Assembly: GCF_000235605.1 (NCBI RefSeq)
Contig: NC_016584.1
Location: 732,001 to 796,000, forward strand
Source: Desulfosporosinus orientis DSM 765
GTDB taxonomy: Bacteria > Bacillota > Desulfitobacteriia > Desulfitobacteriales > Desulfitobacteriaceae
Length of the DNA: 64,000 nucleotides
Reading direction: 5' to 3'
A model generated the notes under the pieces. It was not told the origin of the DNA. It saw only the letters and a list, made by a program, of their open reading frames with translations, and ran no database searches. The position numbers were made by a program, and so were the translations under genes. Below, one piece after another: positions 36,560-45,526 of this stretch (positions are counted from its first letter, which is position 1; every line of letters starts with the position of its first letter).

Positions 36560-37153
36560 CTCGGAACCTCCTCTTTCAATTTTCAATTAATAATTTTGAT
36601 AATAAGAATAAAGAAAAGATATGATGCCTTTTTTCACTAAAAAAACATAGATCACCCCCCTTCAATTGTGAACCGTTGCATTATGTAGAACAGTGGAATG
36701 GTTCACCTATCATACCACCTTGATAAAAAAATAATATGATACAATGTACTCATATATTATCCTAAATCAAAAATATTTTCAATAAATTGAGTTTATTTTC
36801 ACTAATAAATAATTAAATAAAAAATGAAACTGTTTAGAAAAATATAATGAAAGCATAGGAATGATTAATACGATATTTTTTTGCCAGTGAATTAATATAT
36901 CGATATTTTTCGTCTTAGTTGTATAGAGTTTACAAATCAAGATCATTAATATTAATGGGGGTAAAAAAACAATTTCTTTTTCTATTCTTAAAACTATTAA
37001 CCTTTTTGTTAAAAGTAAAGTCTTTGATTTTTATTTTAACTTATGTTTCATTTTTATCATTTCACAATTGAAAATTACAGAATTTGTATTTATAACATAA
37101 TTTAGTAATTTAAACTAAGGGAAGGCATTATAAATTAAATTAGGGGTATAACC
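36560..37153. promoter_or_regulatory. AT-rich 594-bp region upstream of lctP with a dyad
   Basis: No gene is visible. GTGAACC (36668-36674) and GGTTCAC (36700-36706) form a dyad about 110 nt before the lctP start, with a TATGAT-like sequence just upstream on the minus strand. This could be the lctP operator. The rest (36720-37150) is very AT-rich with no structure I can support. Confidence 0.35.
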
Positions 37154-37438
37154 ATGAATCGCTTACTTATCATTCTATTATGTATTGCTGCATCCTTTTC
37201 CATGATTACATTTTTCTTGTACAAATGGTTTTCTAAGCTGAAAATTGTCAAGTATTTGCCGTCGGTATTATGTCTGTTTGTTGGAGGTTTTTACTTTTAC
37301 TTGGCTAAAACAGCGTCGAATGGTTCTGGATTTGAAGATCTGGCAAATATGCTCATGGCTATGATTTTTTTAGTAGGCTTTGCTTCTGGACTTGTGACAG
37401 CATTGATTGCAGAATTATGGTCAAACTATAATTCTTAG
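37154..37438 (+). CDS. Small membrane protein of unknown function
   Basis: A 94-residue protein with three hydrophobic segments (LLIILLCIAASFSMITFFLY, YLPSVLCLFVGGFYFYL, MLMAMIFLVGFASGLVTALI) and short polar loops. AGGGG lies upstream of the ATG. I do not recognise a family beyond generic small membrane proteins. It precedes the MerR-type regulator by 66 nt, but that gene has its own promoter. Confidence 0.7.
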   Translation: MNRLLIILLCIAASFSMITFFLYKWFSKLKIVKYLPSVLCLFVGGFYFYLAKTASNGSGFEDLANMLMAMIFLVGFASGLVTALIAELWSNYNS

Positions 37439-37450
37439 TATAAAACTTCT

Positions 37451-37487
37451 CTTTACATTGACGCAGCGTAAAGGTGTAAAGTAATAC
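37451..37487 (+). promoter_or_regulatory. MerR-type promoter and operator
   Basis: TTGACG (37458-37463) and TAATAC (37482-37487) are 18 bp apart. The inverted repeat CTTTACA (37451-37457) / TGTAAAG (37475-37481) overlaps the spacer. This is the usual layout for autoregulation by a MerR protein. Confidence 0.7.
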
Positions 37488-37504
37488 TATCAGGAGGTGG
37501 ACAC

Positions 37505-38269
37505 ATGGAATACACAGTGCAAAAACTAAGTCGTTTGGCTGGAGTAAGTACTCGTACACTGAGATACTATGATGAGATAGAACTACTTAAGCCGGCAAGA
37601 GTTAACTCATCGGGGTATCGCATTTATGGGAGTACCGAGGTTGATCGCCTGCAACAAATTCTTTTCTATCGGGAGTTAGGTGTAGAGTTAGGAACGATCA
37701 AAGAAATTATCACTTCCCCAACCTTCGATAGGACAAAGGCGCTAAAAGGCCATCGTGAAAAACTTCTTGAGAGACAACTGCAGTTGGAGGCTTTAATCGC
37801 TAACGTTGACAAAACCATTGCGTTAACTGAAGGGAGAATAATTATGTCGGACAAAGAGAAGTTTGAGGGTTTTAAGCAAAGGCTTATTGATGACAATGAG
37901 GTAAAGTATGGTCAGGAAATTCGTAAAAGATATGGAGATGACACAGTTAATAAGTCTAATCAAAGAATAAAAGGAATGTCAAAAAAACAGTATGATGAAG
38001 TAACGGAGCTTGCTGCCCAGGTTATTGAAAATCTGCATGCTGCTTTTAAAACAGGCGATCCCGGCGGAGCCCTTGCCCAAAAAACCGCTGATCTGCATCG
38101 TCAATGGCTATGCTATTTTTGGGAGAGTTATTCGAAAGAAGCTCATGCCGGAGTAGCTCAGATGTATGTTGATGATCCGAGGTTTACGGCATACTATGAT
38201 GAAAAGCTGCCAGGCTCTGCACAATTTCTAAGGGATGCTATATTTATTTATACGGGATATGAGAAGTAA
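37505..38269 (+). CDS. MerR-family regulator with TipAS effector domain
   Basis: A 254-residue regulator. Residues 1-75 are the MerR winged helix (KLSRLAGVSTRTLRYYDEIELLKPARVNSSGYRIYG), then a dimerisation helix, and residues about 130-250 are a TipAS drug-binding domain (MYVDDPRFTAYYDEKLPGSAQFLRDAI). TipA-like proteins bind hydrophobic or thiopeptide antibiotics and activate their own promoter. An internal ATG at 37844 (IIMSDKEK) could give a short TipAS-only form as in Streptomyces. GGAGGTGG is the RBS. Confidence 0.92.
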   Translation: MEYTVQKLSRLAGVSTRTLRYYDEIELLKPARVNSSGYRIYGSTEVDRLQQILFYRELGVELGTIKEIITSPTFDRTKALKGHREKLLERQLQLEALIANVDKTIALTEGRIIMSDKEKFEGFKQRLIDDNEVKYGQEIRKRYGDDTVNKSNQRIKGMSKKQYDEVTELAAQVIENLHAAFKTGDPGGALAQKTADLHRQWLCYFWESYSKEAHAGVAQMYVDDPRFTAYYDEKLPGSAQFLRDAIFIYTGYEK

Positions 38270-38425
38270 ATCTTGACTTAGTATCTTAATTAGTTCAGAT
38301 TAAATTTGAATTAGGTTTGAGAGGGTGGATAGGATTAGTATGAGCATTTCTAATCAGAGTTGCAGTTGCCGGTTAACCTAATTGAAGGCAAGGGATTTAA
38401 CATCGGTTACGCTGATTTAAGATCT

Positions 38426-38456
38426 AACCTCCTATCTAAAAAATGGATAGGAGGTT
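38426..38456 (+). terminator. Hairpin downstream of the MerR/TipAS gene
   Basis: A perfect 11-bp stem (38426-38436 with 38446-38456) with a short A-rich loop, followed by ATTTACTT. The gap 38270-38736 holds no convincing gene. Confidence 0.65.
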
Positions 38457-38736
38457 ATTTACTTATACTGGTGCCATGGTAATGACGATGAGTGTCGCAG
38501 GGTTATTAAAAGAAATCTTTTCTCTAGTTGCTATGCATGAAGCAGCAGGAGCCTTGTATATTATCGGGCTTTGTTCTTGGTGCCCCTCTTTCAAAGCCAG
38601 GGTGCGGAGGTTGGAGAAAAAGCCTGAGGAATTTATGGTATTCTTATAACCAGCTAAAAGGATTATCAGGATTGGTGAAGAAGATTGTCATATGAATTTT
38701 CAGATGAGTAACGGCTTTTTGGAGGGAGGGATTAAG

Positions 38737-39162
38737 TTGGATATAACAAATTTTCCAGTCCAAGTGAAAATACCGGTTGCCTGGGGTGAAATGGATGCCT
38801 ATGGACATGTCAACAATATTTATTATTTGAGATATTTCGAGAGTGCCCGGATTCAATATTTTCAAGAGATCGGACTCCATGACATTAAGTCTCAAACCGG
38901 AATTGGACCAATATTGGCTCAAACTACATGTAAGTATCTTAAACCTCTGAAATTTCCGGATCAAATTACAGTTGGTGCCAAGGTAAGATCCATTAGCAAG
39001 TCAAGCTTTGTTATGGAATATGTCATTGTCAGTGAAAAAATGGGGGTTTCGGCTAGTGGGGAAGGCGTTATTGTTATGTATGATTACAACCATTCTTCTA
39101 AAGCGGAATTGCCGCTGGATCTCAAAGCTGCTATTGAACAATTGGAGAGACGGAGGGGTTAA
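38737..39162 (+). CDS. Acyl-CoA thioesterase, 4HBT/YbgC-like hot-dog fold
   Basis: A 141-residue hot-dog thioesterase with the motif WGEMDAYGHVNNIYYLRYFE, which carries the catalytic Asp. The start is taken as TTG 38737, 7 nt after GGAGGG; the in-frame ATG at 38692 lacks an RBS. Acyl-CoA or hydroxybenzoyl-CoA type hydrolysis is expected; the substrate is unknown. Confidence 0.87.
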   Translation: MDITNFPVQVKIPVAWGEMDAYGHVNNIYYLRYFESARIQYFQEIGLHDIKSQTGIGPILAQTTCKYLKPLKFPDQITVGAKVRSISKSSFVMEYVIVSEKMGVSASGEGVIVMYDYNHSSKAELPLDLKAAIEQLERRRG

Positions 39163-39179
39163 AATATTAAGAATTGGCA

Positions 39180-39206
39180 AACTGCGGGCATTTGGGACCC
39201 GCAGTT
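39180..39206 (+). terminator. Hairpin after the thioesterase gene
   Basis: A 9-bp AACTGCGGG/CCCGCAGTT stem (39180-39188 with 39198-39206), followed by CTCATTT. Confidence 0.6.
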
Positions 39207-39219
39207 CTCATTTAAGGAG

Positions 39220-39433
39220 TTATTTGACAACTGCCCAAGCTAGGTGCAGATTGTCAAATGCCCTATAGCAGTTTAAAGGATACACTTTCGAGATCGGCGG
39301 CGAGTGTCAATGGATGGAAGCCGGTTTTCATTGGCTCACTGTTCGGGAAGGGTCCATTGCAGCTCCCCAATACGCTGGCGCTTAGATGTTTGGGTAGCCG
39401 GATGGTCCACTTCAATCACCAATTGTCAAATAG
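39220..39433. repeat. Candidate MITE-like element, 214 bp
   Basis: Terminal inverted repeats TTATTTGACAACTG (39220-39233) and CAATTGTCAAATAG (39420-39433) match at 12 of 14 positions. The inside is richer in G+C than its surroundings, has no good ORF and contains a third copy of ATTGTCAAAT near 39248. No clear target duplication was found, so the call is tentative. Confidence 0.45.
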
Positions 39434-39624
39434 GGCAGACCACTGGTGAGCATTCTTTTGCTCAGAAAGCAACTTTGCAGTAAATGCGGTTACATCTATG
39501 GAAAAACAAGGTATAATAGATAAAGATGCTAATTAGTTTTATCCAATGGATTTTAAGGTTAGATTATAATAACCAGATTACTCAATAGTAATATAGAATA
39601 AGCTTATTGCTTGGAGGCTTGACA

Positions 39625-40605
39625 ATGGTTACAGAAGTGTATCCTCATATTTTTAGAAACAAAATACCTTTGCCTAAGAACCCCTTGAAGTCTATCAATA
39701 GTTACATAATAACGTCTGAAGATCGTAACTTAATTATTGACACCGGGTTTAATACATTAGAATGCGAGACAGAGCTCTTACAGGGACTGGAAGAATTAGG
39801 GATAGATTTAAATATAACGGATTTGCTCGTAACTCATATGCATACAGATCACTCAGGCCTTGCGCCTGTCCTTAAAAAGCTAGGTATTCAAGTGATGTAT
39901 TTCAGTCAGACCGATGGGAATATCTTGAATCAGACGGCTCAAAGGGATAAGTTCTTTAAAGAGCTAAATCGCTTATTAGGTTTCGAAGGAGAAAACGCTG
40001 TAAAATTTGGTAAAGAATTCGGGGCCAGGCCAACTGAACCCTTAGATTTTCATCCTTTATTTGAAGGAGATACCCTGAAAATCGGGGACTATAGTTTCAA
40101 TGTAGTAGAAGTTCCTGGGCATACTCCAGGGCACATTGGCTTGTATGAAGACAAGCACAAATTATTTTTTTGTGGAGATCATATTTTAGACGAAATAACG
40201 CCTAATATTACGTTTTGGGGCTTTGAACAAGACATTTTAGCGACGTATTTCAATAGTTTAAATAAAGTTTATGACTATGAGATTAATTACTTATTTACAG
40301 CTCACAGGAAAATTATTAAGGATCACAGAAAACGAATAGCTGAACTTCTTCAACATCATGAGGAGCGGCTTCAGGAAATATTAGGTATTTTGAGTGAAGG
40401 CGGTAAAACTCCGGTGGAAATTGCGGCGTCTATGCATTGGGATTTGAGTCACAAAAAATGGTCGGATTTTCCTTCTTCTCAAAAGTGGTTTGCTTCAGGG
40501 GAAGCACTGTCTCATTTAGAGCACTTAGTGGCAGCCGGATTGGTGGAGCGGATCCTTATGCCGGAGACTCTCCGTTATGAACTGAAAAACGATTCTCTGG
40601 GATAA
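39625..40605 (+). CDS. Metallo-beta-lactamase-fold hydrolase
   Basis: A 326-residue MBL-fold enzyme with the zinc motif THMHTDHSG, a later VPGHTPGHIGLY, CGDHIL and LFTAHR. Residues about 250-326 form a helical, winged-helix-like tail as in the LACTB2/RNase-Z-like group. The substrate is unknown. The start is ATG 39625 with GGAGG upstream. Confidence 0.88.
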   Translation: MVTEVYPHIFRNKIPLPKNPLKSINSYIITSEDRNLIIDTGFNTLECETELLQGLEELGIDLNITDLLVTHMHTDHSGLAPVLKKLGIQVMYFSQTDGNILNQTAQRDKFFKELNRLLGFEGENAVKFGKEFGARPTEPLDFHPLFEGDTLKIGDYSFNVVEVPGHTPGHIGLYEDKHKLFFCGDHILDEITPNITFWGFEQDILATYFNSLNKVYDYEINYLFTAHRKIIKDHRKRIAELLQHHEERLQEILGILSEGGKTPVEIAASMHWDLSHKKWSDFPSSQKWFASGEALSHLEHLVAAGLVERILMPETLRYELKNDSLG

Positions 40606-40613
40606 TATGAAAA

Positions 40614-41291
40614 TTATTGTACGTTACATAGCAAAATGAGATGTGTATCCGTTAAGTAGATGATTTTTTCGACGGTATAAATTGTATTGCGTTTTAGGAG
40701 AAACTCGTCCTCTGATTTGATATTGCTGATGTTTTTTAGGCATGCGCCCTTAAACCTTGTAGGTATCTTCAGGATTAATAAGACATCAGCACCATATTCG
40801 CTATTCCCGTTGAAAAGAAGCGTGGTACTGGAAAAGCCCTTTTCCAGGAACATTATTCCAGGTCGCAGAACTGAAGAACCTATAATACACTGGAATCCTT
40901 GCCGATCAAGCCACCTGAAGCTAATGATATTTGAAGGTGATGAAGATTTTTCTATGGCGGAATCTAAATGTTGAATACGATATTTGTAGCTGTGGTATTT
41001 ATTTTGACGTAAATGCTGATTATATTTAAAAGATGCTGAGGTGTAGAGTTTGATGTGGTTTAGTTCTGATAAAGTCAAACTCTGCTCCCAATTATTATAA
41101 TATTCTTGAGCCCATTGTCGGATTTCTTCTTTTGACCTAAACACTAGAAAAGGAGTTTCATTTTCTATCTGTTGCAGAAGGACAGAGAGGTTCTGCAGCT
41201 CTTTCAGGTAATTAGCCTTGTTAAACTCTAATTTTCTTGAATAGTCTTTTTTTCCAAGGATTAATGACTGTATTTCTTGGAGTATTTTCAA
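40614..41291 (-). CDS. Probable R-S-E mono-ADP-ribosyltransferase (exoenzyme type)
   Basis: A 225-residue protein whose C-terminal half matches the ADP-ribosyltransferase exoenzyme fold. The three hallmarks are an Arg in ISFRW (R126), an STS-like FSSTTLL (S155-T157) and an ExE in SEDEFLL (E194, E196), followed by LLKRNTIYTV where the family has LLPRGT-like sequence. The N-terminal part has LYTSASFKYNQHLRQ, as in the same family. There is no signal peptide. The target and any immunity gene are unknown. The start is TTG 41291, 7 nt after AAGGAGG, within a hairpin. Confidence 0.7.
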   Translation of the reverse strand: MKILQEIQSLILGKKDYSRKLEFNKANYLKELQNLSVLLQQIENETPFLVFRSKEEIRQWAQEYYNNWEQSLTLSELNHIKLYTSASFKYNQHLRQNKYHSYKYRIQHLDSAIEKSSSPSNIISFRWLDRQGFQCIIGSSVLRPGIMFLEKGFSSTTLLFNGNSEYGADVLLILKIPTRFKGACLKNISNIKSEDEFLLKRNTIYTVEKIIYLTDTHLILLCNVQ

Positions 41292-41329
41292 AACATAACC
41301 TCCTTCAATTAAGATAGGGGTTATGTTTT
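41290..41329 (-). promoter_or_regulatory. Hairpin burying the ribosome site of the ADP-ribosyltransferase gene
   Basis: AAAACATAACC (41290-41300) and GGTTATGTTTT (41319-41329) are perfect complements; CCT/AGG extends the stem after one mismatch. The ribosome site AAGGAGG (41299-41305, minus sense) and part of the TTG start lie in one arm. Translation may be gated by this structure. Confidence 0.6.
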
Positions 41330-41509
41330 AAATTTATTAAGTTCGTACCAAGAAATGACTATTGGGTTGTTATCTAATTGAATGTTTATACAGTCTCTTG
41401 TGGGGAATTTAAAGGATATCGGGAGTACACCGCGAAATAATATATAATTCTTTGTTAAATAGTGAAACGTGTTATATAATTGGACATTATCTGAAGGAGG
41501 CAAGCAGAT

Positions 41510-42901
41510 TTGAGAGCTGAGATCATACAAAAACTAGGTGACATAGTTGGGGAAGATAACATATATTACTCTTTAGAGGATTTGTACTGTTACACTTATG
41601 ATGCTTCTTTTGTTAAATCAGATCCTAAGAAAGATTTAGCCGGAGTTGCTGTTTATCCGGGCAGCACAGAAGAAGTGGCAGAGATTCTCAAATTGGCAAA
41701 TCAGGAGATGATTCCGGTAGTTCCGCGGGGCGCCGGGTCAAATGTCAGCGGAGGCACTATCTCAGTTGGCGACAGTATCATCCTGGTGCTTAAGAGAATG
41801 AATAAAATCATTGAGATTGACTCGAAAAATCTCATTGCTGTGGTTGAATCCGGGGTGATAACAGCACAGCTGCAAAAAGAGGTCGAGAGGGTTGGCCTTT
41901 TTTATCCTCCGGACCCAGCCAGCCTGGCCTTTTCCACCATGGGCGGCAATGTAGCGGAATGTGCCGGAGGACCTCGGGGTGTGAAATATGGGGTTACTCG
42001 CGATTACGTTATCGGGCTCGAGGCTGTGCTGCCAAATGGAGAGATTATTAATACCGGCGGAAGAACTATGAAGAATGTAACCGGCTACGATATGACCAAA
42101 TTATTTACGGGTTCAGAGGGAACACTTTGTGTTATTACCAAGATCATTGTCAAGCTTATACCTTTGCCGGAAGCAAAAAGCACCATGATGGCTGTTTTTT
42201 CTGAGATAGATCAGGCTTGTGAAACAGTATCGGAAATCATTGCAGCAGGACTCATTCCCTGCTCCCTTGAACTATTGGATAACATCTACATTAAAAATAT
42301 TGAAGAGTACGCCAAAGTAGGACTGCCTATAGACGCCGGTGCTGTTCTTTTGATTGAAGTTGATGGAGATTCAGAAATATTAGCTAAGCAGATCGCTAAG
42401 ATTGAACAAATCTGCAGACAACTGGGAGCGGTTCAGATTCGAGTCGCTAAAACTAAGGAAGAGGCTGAAGAATTATGGGCAGCCCGCCGAGCTGCTTTCG
42501 CAGCCGTGTCCAGGCTGCGGCCGACCATTATCGGGGAAGATGCGACGGTACCCCGGAGCAAAATTCCTGTTGCGGTAAGACGTATTCAGGAGATTGCTGC
42601 CAAATATGACATTATCATTGCGATTCTTGGACATGCCGGTGATGGTAATCTCCATGCTACAATCCTCACGGATGAAACAGATTTAGAGGAAGCGGCCCGG
42701 GTGGAAAAGGCCGTTGACGAGATTTTCGTTGCTACAGTGAAATTAGGAGGATCTCTAAGCGGCGAACATGGTATTGGCAGAGCAAAATCGAAGTTTATTA
42801 CTTTACAAACCGGTGAAGCGGGCCTGAAAGCTCAACGTCAGATAAAAAAGGCTCTGGATCCTAACAATATTTTGAACCCCGGTGTAATGTTTGGAGCGTG
42901 A
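41510..42901 (+). CDS. glcD: FAD-binding 2-hydroxyacid oxidase subunit, GlcD-like
   Basis: A 463-residue flavoprotein of the FAD_binding_4 (PP-loop) family that oxidises glycolate or D-lactate. Seen are VVPRGAGSNVSGG, DPASLAFSTMGGNVAECAGGPRGVKYG and HAGDGNLHATI near the C-terminus. TTG 41510 follows AAGGAGG. It is coupled to glcF, which should accept its electrons. D-lactate is favoured as substrate because larA follows. Confidence 0.92.
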   Translation: MRAEIIQKLGDIVGEDNIYYSLEDLYCYTYDASFVKSDPKKDLAGVAVYPGSTEEVAEILKLANQEMIPVVPRGAGSNVSGGTISVGDSIILVLKRMNKIIEIDSKNLIAVVESGVITAQLQKEVERVGLFYPPDPASLAFSTMGGNVAECAGGPRGVKYGVTRDYVIGLEAVLPNGEIINTGGRTMKNVTGYDMTKLFTGSEGTLCVITKIIVKLIPLPEAKSTMMAVFSEIDQACETVSEIIAAGLIPCSLELLDNIYIKNIEEYAKVGLPIDAGAVLLIEVDGDSEILAKQIAKIEQICRQLGAVQIRVAKTKEEAEELWAARRAAFAAVSRLRPTIIGEDATVPRSKIPVAVRRIQEIAAKYDIIIAILGHAGDGNLHATILTDETDLEEAARVEKAVDEIFVATVKLGGSLSGEHGIGRAKSKFITLQTGEAGLKAQRQIKKALDPNNILNPGVMFGA

Positions 42902-42905
42902 TGGT

Positions 42906-44204
42906 ATGGAACGTTCAATTGAGTCTTGGGAGAAGGCAGCCATTCGCTGCATTCGCTGTGGCGCCTGTCAGAATGTTTGTCCGGTTTTTAAAGAATTACA
43001 AGCAGAATCCACTGTTGCCCGCGGCCGAGTCAAGTTGATTCGCGGGGTTATAAATAAAGAACTGGATTTAAGCGAAGGGTTTATGGAAAAGATGTCCTTA
43101 TGTTTAATGTGTAAGGCCTGTGTTTCTAATTGTCCAAGTGGTGTAAAGGTTGACAAACTGGTGGAAGCTGCCCGCAGGGAGATTGTCGAAGAGAAAGGGT
43201 TATCCTCTCTAAAGAAGCTGATCTTTCGCTTAGTGTTAAAAAATCGCTGGGTGTTTAACAAAGGAATGCAGGCGGGGCGTATTTTCCAAGGCTTAATTTT
43301 TCGTAAGGGGCCCAATGGTCAAGGAATGCTGCCGAGAATGTCTCTGGGGATAGACAAGAGAAGACTTCTCGCCCCCTTGGCCCCTAAGCCCTTAAAATCC
43401 CTTTATCCTGAGGTGGTTGGAGGTCCCCAGGCAACTTCGCGGGCAGCTTTCTTTACAGGGTGCATGATTAATTACATCTACACAGATACTGGTCGGGCTG
43501 TCATCAATGTACTGAAACGAAATGGAGTAGAGGTGGTCATTCCAGCCCTGCAAAACTGCTGTGGTACACCGGTACGAATTAATGGGGATTATGAAACGGC
43601 TAAAGAGATGGCTAAAGCAAATATCGATGTATTCCTGAAGGAAAGGGTCGATACCATAGTTGTGGCTTGCGGTACCTGCGGCTTAAGCTTGAAAGAAGAG
43701 TACGCCGAGCTGCTGGAGGGTGATCCCATCTACTCGGAAAAGGCAAAGAAACTGGGCAGCATGGTTAAAGATGTTACTGAATTAGTAGTAGCGTTGCCGG
43801 ATTTCAAAAATAATTTAGGCAGTTTGCCCATGAAGATTACCTATCATGATCCTTGTCATCTGGCTCGGGGGCTAAAGGTTAAGGAACAGCCCAGACAGAT
43901 TCTCCGCAGTATTCCCGGAGCAGTTTTTCAGGAATTGAGTCAAGCAAATACTTGTTGCGGCAGTGCGGGATCTTTCAGCTTATATCATTATGAATTATCG
44001 ACAAAAATTAATGACCATAAGATCGATGCTATTGAGGAGACAGGAGCAGATATGCTGGTTACAGGGTGTTCTGCTTGCCGGATGCATATTACAGACGGTC
44101 TGAATCGCCGCGGAATTCCCGTGCAGGTAGTGCATACAGCTCAGCTTTTGGAAATGGCTTATAAGGCCCAAGAAGAAGGAGGAAAAAGCTTTGAACAGCT
44201 TTAA
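42906..44204 (+). CDS. glcF: Iron-sulfur subunit of 2-hydroxyacid oxidase, GlcF-like
   Basis: A 432-residue protein. Two 4Fe-4S ferredoxin motifs lie at the N-terminus (CIRCGACQNVCP and CLMCKACVSNCP). Two CCG domains follow (CCGTPVRINGD and CCGSAGSF), the cysteine-rich pattern of heterodisulfide reductase- and GlcF-type subunits. It passes electrons from GlcD to a carrier. ATG 42906 is preferred, with GGAG 9 nt upstream; it follows the glcD stop by 4 nt. It overlaps larA by 14 nt. Confidence 0.92.
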   Translation: MERSIESWEKAAIRCIRCGACQNVCPVFKELQAESTVARGRVKLIRGVINKELDLSEGFMEKMSLCLMCKACVSNCPSGVKVDKLVEAARREIVEEKGLSSLKKLIFRLVLKNRWVFNKGMQAGRIFQGLIFRKGPNGQGMLPRMSLGIDKRRLLAPLAPKPLKSLYPEVVGGPQATSRAAFFTGCMINYIYTDTGRAVINVLKRNGVEVVIPALQNCCGTPVRINGDYETAKEMAKANIDVFLKERVDTIVVACGTCGLSLKEEYAELLEGDPIYSEKAKKLGSMVKDVTELVVALPDFKNNLGSLPMKITYHDPCHLARGLKVKEQPRQILRSIPGAVFQELSQANTCCGSAGSFSLYHYELSTKINDHKIDAIEETGADMLVTGCSACRMHITDGLNRRGIPVQVVHTAQLLEMAYKAQEEGGKSFEQL

Positions 44205-45474
44205 GATTCCCTATGGTAAAGAAATGTTATCCTTTGAACTTCCGGAACCAGTTAGAATCCGGACAATAGAGGCCAAGGCCAGTCTGCCGATTTTAAACAT
44301 TCAAGAGGCTATTCGTCATGCCCTGGCTAATCCTATTGGCACTGCTCCTCTGCTTGAGATTGTCAAGCCTGGAGACAAGGTTGTCATTGTGGTTAGTGAT
44401 ATTACCAGGTTGTGGGTTCGGACGGATGTTCTGCTCCCCGTTTTACTGGATGTTCTTAATGAGGCAGGTGTTCCCGATAGGAATATTTCCATTGTTACGG
44501 CAACAGGGGATCACCGTTTGCAGACTGTCGATGAACATAAGGCCATTTGTGGGACCAATGTTTTGGCAAGGGTTCCTATATACGACCATGAATGTAATGC
44601 CTCTGATTTGGTGGATTTAGGTGTATCCGAACTGGGGACTCCTATTAAGGTTAACCGCCGGGTTTGGGAAGCGGACAAAGTAATTCTTACAGGGGGGATA
44701 GCCTATCACTTGCTGGCCGGATTTGGTGGGGGGCGTAAGTCCATTGCTCCTGGAGTATGCGGTTATGAGATGATTCAAAAGAACCATTCCCTGGCGGTTA
44801 AAGACGCCGGACCAACAGGTCTCAATCCTAATATCCGGACGGGTAAAATGGCAGGGAATCCTGTTGCAGAGGATATGTTGGACATCGCCCGCAGGGTGGG
44901 AGTAGATTTCATCCTGAATGTTGTAGTGAATGAGAAGAAAGAGTTTGTTTACTTAGCTGCCGGTGATCTGCAGGAAGCTCATGAAGCAGGCTGCCGGGTA
45001 ACCGAAGAAATCTTTGGCATTGAAATAAAAGAAAAGGCGGATTTGGTCATTGTTTCAGGGGGCGGTTATCCTAAAGATATTCAGCTTTACCAGGCGATCA
45101 AAGCCTTAGATAATTCTACTTATGCCGTGGGTGATGGCGGCGTGATTATCTTGGTCAGTGAATGTTCCGATGGGGTGGGGTCAAAGCCTTTTCAGGAATT
45201 TTTTAATCATGGAGAGGTAGAGGACATGAGTACTAAGCTTCAAACTGACTTCACAATGCCTGGGTTTGTTAGCTTGAGAACGGCCAGCATTTGTCGTAAG
45301 ACACCGGTCATCTTAATCAGTGCCTTGCCAAAGGATGTGGTGAAACAGATGAAGATGCTCCCCGCCTCTTCTCTGCCGGAGGCTTGGCAGCTGGTAAAAC
45401 AAATTTTGGGGCGTCAGCCTGAGTCAGTCTATATAATGCCTCACGGCGGAAATACGTTTCCAATTATGAGTTAA
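44191..45474 (+). CDS. larA: LarA-type nickel-dependent racemase
   Basis: A 427-residue LarA-family (DUF2088) protein. The residues that in characterised LarA hold or surround the nickel-pincer cofactor are at nearly the same numbers: H108 (TGDHR), H173 (AYHLL), K183 (GGRKS) and H199 (KNHS). The reaction is probably interconversion of D- and L-lactate, feeding GlcD/F, though other 2-hydroxyacids are possible in this family. The larB, larC and larE cofactor genes are not in the window. TTG 44191 follows AAGGAGG. Confidence 0.88.
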   Translation: MNSFKIPYGKEMLSFELPEPVRIRTIEAKASLPILNIQEAIRHALANPIGTAPLLEIVKPGDKVVIVVSDITRLWVRTDVLLPVLLDVLNEAGVPDRNISIVTATGDHRLQTVDEHKAICGTNVLARVPIYDHECNASDLVDLGVSELGTPIKVNRRVWEADKVILTGGIAYHLLAGFGGGRKSIAPGVCGYEMIQKNHSLAVKDAGPTGLNPNIRTGKMAGNPVAEDMLDIARRVGVDFILNVVVNEKKEFVYLAAGDLQEAHEAGCRVTEEIFGIEIKEKADLVIVSGGGYPKDIQLYQAIKALDNSTYAVGDGGVIILVSECSDGVGSKPFQEFFNHGEVEDMSTKLQTDFTMPGFVSLRTASICRKTPVILISALPKDVVKQMKMLPASSLPEAWQLVKQILGRQPESVYIMPHGGNTFPIMS

Positions 45475-45526
45475 AAGTTTAGAAAAGAGATTAAATTTTT
45501 AGCATAGTGGTGTTATTATCATATAA

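Noticed and set aside
38443..38649. 68-codon ORF beginning in the terminator after the MerR gene
   Set aside because: Its start lies within the hairpin stem, with no properly spaced ribosome site, and the composition is not clearly protein-like.
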